A stretch of 64,000 nucleotides of DNA from Pyrocephalus nanus (lineage: Eukaryota > Chordata > Aves > Passeriformes > Tyrannidae): the NCBI GenBank assembly GCA_038380795.1, contig CM076259.1:100613739-100677738 (forward strand). Direction: 5' to 3'. Position 1 is the first letter of the stretch. Each line of letters begins with the position of its first letter. A program made the position numbers and the translations under genes. The notes beneath the pieces are model-generated. The model was not told the origin of the DNA. It ran no database searches and saw nothing but the letters and a program-made list of their open reading frames with translations. Shown here in pieces: positions 1 to 12,200 of this stretch.

Positions 1-134
1 CTGACTCCTTGGTGTTTTAACTACTTGGATTAATTCATCCTTAAAGAGGAAGTGTGCTCATTCATACAAAGCCCAGAGAGAGAAAGCATCCTCAGTAAGC
101 AAGGAAGAAAAGGTTGCAGAAGCAGTTACTGTAC
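1..134 (-). other. CLTRN intron 4, 5' portion
   Basis: Sequence downstream of the exon 4 donor on the minus strand. No further exon is visible before the window edge, so the transmembrane and tail exons must lie to the left. Confidence 0.8.
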
Positions 135-251
135 CTGATGGCTGCCTCTACCACACTTCCAGGAACAGTTGTCACATTTTTGGAAGAATCTGTGACCACA
201 AACCAAAATGACACACGGTCTGTCACATTGCAGAGCAGCACATTGGATATT
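135..251 (-). CDS. CLTRN: CLTRN coding exon 4
   Basis: A 117-base exon between acceptor CTGCAG and donor AG|GTACAG, encoding residues 71-109 with phase matching exon 3. It holds ISNVLLCNVTDRVSFWFVVT with sequon N79-V-T, then a second sequon at N96. The apparent start Met of the local ORF (283) and the residues after ...EAAIR are intron read-through and not part of the protein. Confidence 0.96.
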
Positions 252-3200
252 CTGCAGGTAGTTAAAAAGAAAAAACAAAACAAAACAAAACATTAAAGAT
301 GCATGAAAGGAATATTGAAATATTTTAGATTTTCTTAAAATATTGCTCTCATCTAAGCCCTCCTTTAGAAATCTCATTTTTAAAAAAAGTTAACAGTTAA
401 TGCTCAAGAAAGAAACATCACTCACAGCATTTCCCATCTCCCAATATGACAAAAAAAAAATTTAAGAAACAAGTCTTCAAATAAATTTTTGAATCTCTTA
501 CAAACTTGCATGGTCTTGGACATACATTTAGCATAATCAAATGGAAAAATACATATTTGAATATTAATCATCAGGGCTGTCACAAAGTTCATATAATGAG
601 GCAAATGCATTAATGAATTAGGAATTTTGGTTTTGACAGCAAATACCCAAGGAACAGGCATTGGGAATTCCCTACATGATTGTCAAGTGAGTGCAGTTCT
701 TCTACAAGTTACATCTGTTGGAAGGAAGAACAGTGGAATTGATGCTGGATTTTTTGATATCTTTGTTCACAGAGCCAGGCAGAGTAGGGGGAACAAGCTA
801 AATTTAGTCATTCTACTGGCCTATGCCTTTTATCTTATGCTGAAAAAAAAAAAAAAAAAAGTGTATTATCTATTTTAAAGGAAGATTGCTCAGCTTTATG
901 TGAAGTTTTTAGCGGAAGGGCATAGGCACAGAACTTCTCAGGGCATACGATGCAAGGGTGTGCGAAACGCCTTTCTTCAGATTCTTACAAATTAGGTTTC
1001 TGACGCTAGCACCAGTAAGTAGCGGAACGATCGGCAAACCCTCCTGGAATGGCATCAGCACGAGTATTTGGGCTCAGGAAGCTCCAGGGTCACCAGGGAC
1101 GCCACTGGCCCCGCGCGCCGCCGCGCCCTGCGGGCAGCGCCACCTGCCGGCCATGCCCGCCAGCGCCAGCGGGAACGGGGACCGGGCGTGAGGGATGCGG
1201 CTTGGGATGGAAGGGATCCCAGAGATCATCTAGCTCCAACCCCCCTGCCTGCACAGGGAAACCCTTCACTAAACCAGCTTGCTCAAAGACCCATCCAACC
1301 CGGCCGTGAACGCTTCCAGGGACGGGGCATGCACAATTTCCCTTGGATCTGATGCTGTATCTCACCACCCTCATTGTAAAAAATTTCTTCCTAATATCTA
1401 ATCTAAATCCACCCCCTTACACTTTATTACTGTTACCCCTTGTTCTGTCACTACAGACCTTAGAAGTAAGTCCCTCAATCTCCTTCTTGTAGGCTCCCTT
1501 CAGGTACTGAAAGGTGTTAAAAGGTCACCCCAGAGCTTTCTCTTCTCCAGGCTGAACAAAACTAATTCTCTCATCTTTTCCTCATAGGAGAGGTGCTCCA
1601 TCCCTATAATCATCTTGGTGGCCCTACTTGGGATGTGACCCCACAGCTGGATGCAGTACTGGAGGTGGGGTCTCACCAGAGCAGAGCAGAGGTGCAGAAT
1701 CCCCTCCCTCAACCTTCTGGTCTCACCTCTTTTGGTGCAGCCCAGGATATGGTCGGTGTTCTGAGCTGCAAGTGCACATTCCAAAGAGATATGCAATAAA
1801 ATGGATTTTGCAGAGCTGAAATACTCACTTTTACCTCTCTGGAACTGTATCAATTTGGAAATACAAAGAATTTTTATGGATAAAAGAGGAAAGCCATCCT
1901 CTGGAATTTGAAAAGGTGTTCCCATCAGTTTGCTGGCAACAGTCAGAAGATGAAAGCAGATTTATTCTTCACAAAAAAAAAGAAAAGCACAAAATATACA
2001 GGAGGGGAGGGAAAAAAAGCCTACTTTTGGCTGGTGGCTGACAAACCTTTGCTGACTTCACGGAATATCTAAAACTGTATCTACGGAGGAAGTTTTCTAT
2101 CAGGGGAATTTATAACAGTAGGACCCAAAACTTTATGTCATAGTTCCGAAAGCTGCAGTTTCTGTGGTGCAAACACTGGGCCAAGTGGAAAATTTGGGGG
2201 TGTGCTGCCCTATAGATGTTCTTGAAATGGCATAAGTGAGGAAAGTTTGATCCCCAAAGAGAAAGATAAATTTGGTAGACAAGGACTGGCAGAACACCCT
2301 GAGATTCTTCAACCTGGGGTCTTTCCTCAGTGCCAAGGCTTTCAGCAGACAGGGCAGTCAGTCACCACAGGGGCAGCATCTCTCTCTGGAACAAACAGCA
2401 CTGAATCAATTGGGCAGCAGGGATTGCACTAGGATACATTAATTTTGCTGCCTTTCTGCTCCCTGTTGTGTCTAAAATCCTTGCACAATTACAAGAATCC
2501 AAAACTTCGCTTCACTGCCACCACTTTTTCAGCAGCAGAATCCAAATGCCATAAATCCTTCCAGGCCCCAAAAAGAGCAATACGGCTCACAAGAAATTCA
2601 AAGGGGATTGAATAAATACCAAAACAGACTAGTTCAACAAGCACCGATGTGGCAATGTCTGTCCAGCAGATGCACCTTTTTTTTTTCTCCTGCACTGTTT
2701 GCATTCAGGTCTGATTCACATGCAGAAGCATTGCAGCTGTGCCGTCACACTGTACAGATCTGAGAAATGTGGCTTCTCCATGCACTAATTAACTCTATTT
2801 GTAAACATATATGTGGACATCTTTCTTTTTCCTTAGCAGCTGATAAGACTTTTGGCATGGAGATTGTAGGAGTCTGTTATCATCAAAATGACAAGATCCT
2901 GGTTTGGCTTTATGGCACCATGACAAAAGTCCAAAATTGCATTTCCTTTAATATACATAAGTGAACACCAGTGAATAGAGTACAGGAAATCCTAACAGTT
3001 CCTTGCACTAAAACACCACCACTGTTCCTTATGGAGATTTACAGGAAGGTTTAGGGGTAAGAAAGAGCTACCAGAGAGTCAAAGGGAGCCAGGTGCCTAC
3101 AATGGCCATTAGCTCATGAAAGAACCACAGTCCCATGTCCTGAGTGCCCATCTCCTGTTATCCCAAAAGCATCATGACTCTTCCAACCCAGGGCTGTGCA

Positions 3201-6200
3201 GCCACTCCTGCAAAGGAATGTTATTTTCTCCACTTTCATGAGCAGCAGGCACAGGATCACCTTGATGTAACAGCTTTAACTCTAGAAGCTTATTTTGTTG
3301 TTATAAATGGTCACAATATTTTTAGTATCAAAAATAGATGGTCTTAGGAAGATGGATAGTGTTGATGAATTTTTTGCTGGTCACTTTGGAGGAAAACTGC
3401 AGCTTTTTTTTTATCTATAAATGAGGGGAAGATGTACCCGAAGTAGATTCTGTTACTTGAATGACAGCAAATGCAACTACATTCTTTCTGCTCTAAATAT
3501 TAACTAGTCTCACGCCCAGAAGAGATGCATATTATTTCAAATGAGTCACAGATTAGAGAAACACAGACTACAGACAATAATTTTTTAACACTGAGAGATC
3601 AAAGGTTGGCTGACGTAGTTCATGACCATATGTATTGAGAATCAATTGAAAGCCTGTATGTAAAAGGAAATAAAGGGGGTTTAATTCTCCACTGAAAAAG
3701 AAGTATTTATTTGATCTGTATTAATAGTTACTGAGCTATTTGATGGATTGTATATTTCTTCTGTTTCACACAAACTTGAAAATTTGACCAGCCTTTTAAA
3801 CATTAAACACTGCTCCATGATTTATTAAATTACAGTTTAGAAATTAACTTTAGAGAACTCAAGATGTAACATGCCATCCTGTCCATTCTGCATTGGGTCA
3901 CTCAGTGGCTACACAAGGGCAACAACAGCATCAACTGCTGTTTGCAGCAACACATTCAAATGTTTGTCATCACCAGTTGGCTTTTATCCAGCTTCAGAAG
4001 CCTAACAAAAGGTGACCTTTGAATATCAAAAACTATGGGACAGACTGCAACAATGGTTACCCTGATCCATCAGACAATTTATTTTGGGGCCTGATCCAGC
4101 TTGCTGAAGTTAATGGCAGTTGGTCTCATGTGGAGTTAGCTGTGGCTGTGGGTTACTTGAGGGCTGTGGGTGTGTTAGAAATTAAGGGGATATTAAAGGT
4201 TTGTCACATCCTGGCTATGGCAATGTGCATAATGTATTTCCTGGAAGAACCAGTATTTAGTTATGTAAAATAATGGTGAATTTTTCAAAATCCTCAATTA
4301 ACCAGATGCAAAATTTGGGTAAGTTTAAATGCTACCAGAATGCAGTCACAGGCAATTTGTTCTTTTATGACAGAATAATTGGTCATTTGTCTTTTACAGC
4401 TCCTGAAGAAAATATGTTGGCATTTGCCTGCAAAGGCTCCTGCAGTGAAATGCAATTTATTTGCCAGTAGTGTAATGTAATTTATTTGCCACAAGATCCT
4501 GCTTCTGCCTCCCTCTTCACTGCACTGCAAGCCTCTGCCACTATCCTCACCAGCTATGCCAGAGTGCCATTCCTGTGCACCGCATGCTGCTCTATCCTGA
4601 GTGCCCCCACACCTCCATTCCCACTGCAGAGGGGATGGAGAGGGACTGGCACTCCTGCCTTCCAGCTGCCAGCCACAGGGGTGTGGAAAGGGGTGTGTTA
4701 TTTCCAGCACATCTAACAGGATGGAGGCTTTCACAGCCTTCCTGCTCCCATGTAACAGGCAGACTATTTGAGATATATTGGGAGGTTTGTCTGGTCTCTC
4801 TGTCCCTGAACGGGGGCTCTGAGGTCTCTTGGGATTTGGGAGAGATCTGTGCATAGGATACTCCTCAGGCTGTTGCCTAGAAGTTGTACCAGAGCTCAGA
4901 GCTGCACAACTGCCCTTCAGTTTGACATGCTGTCTGTACATGACCATAAAGGTATCTCTAAGTCCTAGATGAGTTATCAGTTATACCTCCAAGGTACACC
5001 TCAACAAGTTATACCCCATGAGGAAGTCAATGCCATCTTAAAAAGAGCTAAAGATGCCCAAACCTAGCTGTTTCCAAATATTATACCGACTTCTTTTCCA
5101 AACAACTTAGTAGCAGGAAATTGAAAGACCACCTCCAAACTGGAGTAACACTGACATCATCATATTTGTCCATAGGAAAAGCTGTGTTGTTGGAAAATTG
5201 AATTGAGTATTCTATGATTTCCCAGAGTGAGTACATATAACTGCCATTACAAATCTAACTCCTTTCATTCTGGCTTGATTTTTTTCCCATTCCTGCACCA
5301 ACCTTTCTAGTATTATTTGATTCTGCCAAAAACCACAGTGCTTTGTGAAAGCACCATGACTTTGAAAGAAGAGAATAATTTTAAAAAAGTATACAAAAGC
5401 AAATCTTTATGGATCAGATGCTGGATGAAAACTTTTCTAATTTGAAAAACTGAGAAAAAGCCCTACAGAATAATTTGTAATTAGGTTGTATCTTGAACTC
5501 ATTTATTAAAGTGCCATTTTAATTGGGTTTAGTAGCACACTTGGCTGTTTTTGTTAAGCTTGGTGTAATGGCTCTCTTGCTCAAAGGAGACCACTCCTGA
5601 GGAATTAAAATGAAATACAAAGGAATCAAACATTCCTGTTACATGGAGGGGGAAATCCCCTTCTATTTAACAGAAGTGCAGCAGCCACAATAATCATCAT
5701 GTGACTAAAGTTAACTAATATCTTTGCAAATGAGGAATATATTTCACCTGATGCAATGACAGTCTGAAGTTTTATTTTTAAGTAAATTGAGAACCTTATC
5801 CTCATTAGCCTACCAGAACGCTAAGTCTTTTGTTTCAAAATGAAAAATGATGAAAAAAACTAATAGGCCTATGGAAATGCACTTACAAGGTTTTTTCATT
5901 TAAGAAAGATAAGAACACACTGAAAATACAGCTTGCTAAATGGTCTGTCTAATCTGGTATCTAATTTCATAGAGTAGCAAGGATCAGAAGCCTGGGAAGA
6001 ATATTCAATACTTCAGGGCAAATTTAATCCCAAAATCAATTAAAGGCTGATTTATATCTGAACTGCAACATCTGAAACTCAGGTAACTCAACTGCTGTGA
6101 TCCTGGGGATAGAGATGCCCAGCAGAGCACAGCACTGGCAGAGCTGTCCACCTTCCGGGTCTCTGAGTCAGCTCATCTTCAGCATCCTACTGAAGCTGAG

Positions 6201-9200
6201 CTCTAAGACAGCGTGCACCAAAGCTGCTTAGTCAAAGATCTGCACTGTCTCTCTTGACCTTCCAACATGTCCCTTTGCCTCCTCCCAGGATGGTCTCCAG
6301 AAGGTGTCAAATCTTACTGCCAGGTTCTTCTGAAAGTGAACTGGCACCATCCCACTGAGATCCACAGCTGCGTCACTTCACATCAACTGGGATACTGGTT
6401 CAAAGATTGAACATTGCTTAAGACAGTGTGATGTTTAACATGTATCTGGGTGTCAGAGAAATATAATGGAACAGTCTGCTTTTAGAATCTCTATATAATG
6501 ATTTCTGCAGTGCAGCACAGCAGAGAACAGTCACTACATGCAGCATTGTTCATATGCATAAGGCAAATCTGAGTAGATGCTTACTGAGTTGTGCTCTTGC
6601 TGGAATATCTTCTCATTGCAAAAGCCACCATTGCTTTGAAGAGGTACTCTTCATTAGCATCCCAGGCATACTGTAAAGCAAGATGGAAAATAATTAGTTT
6701 CAGCACCTGTGCTGGCAGTACAGAGAGGCAAAAGAGCCACTGAACTTGAAATGCTGTATTGATCAAGAAAATTATTAAATTCTCTGGTTCTGCTAAGAAA
6801 ATGAATGCCCATTATTTAGTATGCACAAAGACTTCTAGCGGAAACAAAACAGCACAATATAAACTGTAATATAAATAATATAAACTGTAAAGAATGGTTC
6901 AAAAAACTGAATTAATCAAATGTTTCTGAGAGCTGACCAAACTGGAGAGGTAAAGTTTCTTGTACCAAGACTAGTTATATTATTAGAATTCTCCCCACAC
7001 AGCTGCACCCATGGCCTTGCCTCTTTTGCTGGATAAGTTAAAGTAGAAGGCTTACCTCCACTCTCAAAGGCTACTTAGCTCTGCCTAAAATAAATTAAAA
7101 ATAACTAGTGTTGAAGGTATTCTCTGGGAGTTGGACATCAGGACACCAGGAACTAAAATGATATTGCAGCCTTATTGCTGTACACGGTCCTTGTAACAAG
7201 AAGACTCAACTACATTACAAATTGCTACATTGCATATAAGACAAAAGAAAGAAAATAGCATCCTTACTACTTCAATAAGAAGTAAAATACAGGTTCCAAA
7301 AACTGGTCTCTGTTGTCTTGATGAAAAATCATGCTTCTGTAATTTTAGTTTTCTGAGACAGCTTCTCTGGCTTCCCCTGGGCTTTCACTCACATATGCAA
7401 TTCTAATGACCTGTAAGAACTGCATCTATTACATTTTTATAACAGGAGCCATGACTGAGGCATACTGATTGAATTCCCCCTTTCACCTTTCAGCAGATTA
7501 CAAAGATTATCAGTTCCTTGGAATTATATTAACGGAGGTTAGAAAAAGCTTTCTTCAGTCAATCAGAACACAAATTTCATCTTTAATTTTCAGCATTAAA
7601 AAAATCTGCTCTGTAGTCACCCAAGCCAAAACCAAATGGTGTGGATACTTAACTCTGTTGACATCATGAACCTACTTTTTTTACAGTCCTTCAAAAAACA
7701 ACAATGTACATCAAAAAGCAGCAAAAAAAAAAAAAAAAATAGCAGCATTGCTAAATCTTAATTCTGGTTTTTAAATTCTGATTTTGGATGCATGGAGCTG
7801 CAACCCTTCCACAGAAAAAAAGGAATCTAACCTTCAGGTATCAGCAGCCCTCATTTTGCACTGGCAAACTGTGGACTGGGAACCTAGAGAGGGCCATCAT
7901 TTAAATGGCAGAAAGTCATACTGGTCATGTTTATCATCCCTAGACAAAGGACGAGTTGTGAAATGGGCTCACTGAGATGTGGTAAGACAGCGACAACAAA
8001 GCTGAGGCAATAGGCAACTTGAGCAGCATTAAAATCCAGCTGCAGTGCTGAGAACCTGGGTTTTGACTCACCCCTCTTGCCTTGTGAATGGAGTTGGGAG
8101 CATACTGTGGTAATGCATGCCAGGCTGGGAACTTCAACTGAAAAAAAACCCCAAGAGAAACTCTTTGGAAAAAAATTATAAAAGCCTGTACTTTGATCCC
8201 ACTGCACTGATGAAAACATGACACAATTGAGAGCAACTATTACTAAAAGAAAAAGAGATCATTTAGTAGAGGAATTAATACAGATGGGAGCCATAAAACT
8301 ATTTATCATCATTTTAAAGACATCTGTATTTAAACCATGAAGCACAATTTGCAGCACTAAAAGGGAAGATCTTCTATTTTTCTGCATATGGCACTATTGA
8401 CTGAATCCCTACATGCCATCTGCAGTCTTTGAGAACAGGTCCAAAAGGACAGAAAAAAATAATTTGTTACCCAGTGGATTAAAACATCTGTGGAGATAAT
8501 TTAATCAGTTGTCTTGAAAATGGATAATGATGAAGCACACTCCATTTCATGCTTACATGGACACAAATGCAATGCAGCACTTCCAAGTACATGTATTTGA
8601 TATGTTTATTGTTTAGTGCAATGCATATATACATGCAGTTTGACACAATCTAGTATTCAGTTTTCATGAATAATGTGTTTGCCTGGGACTCCTTCAAGTC
8701 ACAGTAACTAAGAGGGTATTTCAAAACAGAAGAAATAATTTGTAGTGAGGAATTCAAGCCTCAGCTGAAAGAGTAAGCACTTGGAAAAAAAGACAGAATA
8801 AAGAGAAAGCTGCAAGAAATGGAGGCAGCAGACTGGCAGAGAAAGTTCAGCAGAAATCAGAGGTCTGCCTGAGTGAGGAGAAGATGCTGCAGACAGCTTC
8901 TGGGAAGAGGGGCAAGAAGCCCCAAGAAAACTGAGATGAGACAGGAAGTAAAGGAGATGGAGATGGCTGTGGGCTCCATATGAACAAGAACCCCTATACA
9001 GGACTGCATGAAAGAATATGCAGGGAGAAGGCAAAATAATGAGGAGGAAAAGTAAGGCAAGAGCACCTTTAAGCTAACAAACTGTATGAACTCAGCATAA
9101 GAGGGCATGAATTGACAGAAACAAGTTTCTAATCAACAGCTTTCTCCAGTCAGAGAGGTGCAAAGAAACCCAGAATTATTTGCATTGGAAGGGACCCCAA

Positions 9201-12200
9201 AGATCATCTAGTTCCAATTCCCATGCCATGGCCAGGGACACCTTCCACTAGACCTGATTTGTTCTACCATGGGCCTTTATCAGTTTCATCTTTATCCTCC
9301 AAGTGCAAAGGCCTGGACTGCAGCAGATGACTGAGGATGTTCCTATGCAGTGCAGCTACTGCTGCACATTTTCTGCTGATACACAGGAGATATTAAATAT
9401 AATTTGCAACCACACGCTATAAATGTAACTGTTATCAACGACACTTTACATGGTGGTATCAGAATATTAATGTTTACCATCTTAATTGCTCTGCAAAGAA
9501 ACCAACACAAAGATCTTGGCACAGTTGCACCTGCCATCCTCTATACTTAAAAAAGAGCAAAATTAGACATAGCTGACTGTGAAAGTTAGTCTTAAATGCC
9601 TGTTACTGAAAGATGATGATGAGATATATGGTGAAAGATGATAAGTGTAGGTTGTTGATGGGGTGAAATGCTATAGTAGTGCTTTAAGGAAGACAAAATT
9701 TGAGTAGAATGAGATTATAATATTACAAGATTGCTCTGAGCAACCTGATCTGATTTCTGTGTTGACCTGGCTTTGAGCAGCAGAGGACTAAGGACCCTTT
9801 AAGTTCCCTTCCCTCTTGAATGGTTCTGTGTTTTAATTAGACAGTCATTCAGACTGCAGTGGACACACAAACATACTTCTGGGTCACATCTGGTGGCAAG
9901 ACACAAGGTGTATGTCAACCTTTCTCTTCTTCATCCCCTACCCTAGAAACAGCCTGAATACATGAGCCAGAAGGGCAGTGCACCTTCTACTTCACCTGGC
10001 TGTGGCCCCCGAGGTGCCAGCTCTTCAACTCTTACAGTTAAAATGAGTGGTGACACCAAGTTACACAGAATTCTCAGTGCACATCACTTCTTCTCATTCC
10101 CTAGTTGCCTCTGCCCCTTTTGACTTATTTCTCTACCCCTCTGCTGACTCCATGAGTAGGAAGCAACTAGTGACTAGCAGCTAATCCAGAAGCCACTCAT
10201 AAAGTAAAACCATCCCTAGAGAGACTCATAAATCACCTTCCATTTGGGCCTACAGGCACCATGTTTCCTCTCACCGATCAGCAAACAATGCTCTGTCAAG
10301 TACACCCATCATTTGCAAATAAAATGATAACAGCTGAATACTTACTGCATCTGAGCTGCTCTTTCCAGCTCCACTGTGATAAGACCTAAATAAATACACT
10401 AAATGGAGCTCCGTGCTGCCAAGTACAGTCTACCTTATGCACAAATTAAAAAATGGTGTCCTGTTTTTATCAGACTCACACAAGGTGGATGGCATACACT
10501 AAACCATGTGAAACGCTGCACTAACTGATTTCCTATGCCCCTGAATGTACATTGGAGTTATCTTGCCAGTCCTGGAGCAAAATTCCCACAGTATCAGGGC
10601 TTTCTGTTAGGGTATAGCTTGAAGTGACTTGGGAATGAACAAAGCTGGGCATGTCCTACTGTGACAGTATTACACTTTTCTTTGCTAAAACAAATAAATG
10701 ACATTAAAAAAAGTAAGGTGTCCCAAATTCTTTAACCAAAATGAATTTCTAGTAGTTTCAGTTTTCAATTTCAGTCATTCCCAGAGAAGTTTGCAACGGC
10801 TATAAAAAGGAATTGCTGCTACCTGTGCACTTAATAAACTGGTCATTTTTTTGGGTGATCTTGTATGCCCTCATACCACTTTCAACTAGTTGGTGTTCTA
10901 AAATGCTCTTCTTGATTGTCCCGTTCTTAGCGTTTTCACACACTTTTGAAACTCTGTTATATGAAATAAACGACTCTTCACAAAAAAAAATAGACTCCTC
11001 AGTTATTGAGTTTTTCTTGCAATATAAAGGGCTTTTAAAGGTAATGATTTGTTTCATACCCTTTTTGAATAAAAAATTTGAAAAATGACAAATGATCAAA
11101 CAAAATCCCCTTATTTTACTAGAGCTGGAGAAGTAAAAAGCACTAAAAAAGGGCATTACTGGAAACTGCAATTAGATCAAAACATTAGCAGTTATCTTTA
11201 AAAGGAGCTTCAGTAATTATTTTGACATATTTTCAGCCATAATATTATACTATTTTTAATAATGTTTTAAATGAAACTGTCTCCCATTACTGTTTAATTG
11301 AACTCTCCCACCCAAGAGGACTGATTTCATTACAAATTTCCAGACATTTACTTTAGCAGGTATCTTGAATGAATCTTTGCTATTTTTCTGGTTTATAAAG
11401 TTATCAGTGAAACTTAGGTCCCTGCTAATGTTACTTTAAATTACCTGATATTTCAGGGTAATTTTAGAACAGCTTCTACAGTCATAGGGAGTTTCTCATA
11501 TCACCAATCTCTTATAACATAACCTACTGCTTTTTGTTTCCCAGGGCTCATAACATAATCAGACACCACACTTCCAGTGGAGATGACTGTCCAAGACATT
11601 TCATATCTAATTTTATGCTTAGCCAGTTAACATGCCACAGATTTGCCCAAAGTATTCAAAACTACAAACAAAGTACTGGGATCTGATGTATTAAACAGTG
11701 CCTTAGATAAGGAAGGACCATTCTGTTAACTAGTGTCCCAATCTCTTACATATATGTCCTATTGCTCACACCAGTACTTCTGCATTAAGCCAAAGCACTG
11801 CAGTCCTCATGAGACAAGCCTGTGCACCACTGCAGGGAAGAAAGGCCACTATCTGAAGCCCTCCATTAGTAGGGAACTGATGGGACATGCTTGAATGATC
11901 TCTACAGTTAATGCTTGCTGAGAGCCTGATATAAATTCCCATTTAATAAAAACCAAAAAAATATTTTCCTGCTTCTCTTCCCAGACATACTTGACTTTAC
12001 AAGCAGCGCTCTCAAGCAGAAGTGCTTTTCCCAAAATACAGACTTACATTTATGCAGCACCTCTCATGCATAAAGTGTAACATCCCTACTGCTCTTCCAG
12101 AGGAAAAAACCAAAATCTTTGAAAGAAATTATCTTTATGAACAGCCGAGATTTATACTTCTCTTAAAGGATGACATTTTAAGGAATGGGCTAGTCAAATG

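Larger units (their letters stand above)
252..6584 (-). other. CLTRN intron 3
   Basis: A 6.3 kb intron. It contains a poly(A) run near 842-860, a short CpG-rich patch at about 1100-1190 with a CTCF-like motif, and a minus-strand CR1 fragment at about 1192-1795. The rest is AT-rich unique sequence. The longest ORF (217 codons, 4294-4947 minus) has no recognisable domain and I do not call it a gene. Confidence 0.8.

Noticed and set aside
92..134. Apparent C-terminal continuation of collectrin after ...EAAIR
   Set aside because: It is intron read-through beyond the AG|GTACAG donor and does not resemble collectrin.
10800..11171. 123-codon minus and 91-codon plus frames in CLTRN intron 2
   Set aside because: AT-rich composition, hydrophobic/Lys-rich translation typical of non-coding DNA, no domain.
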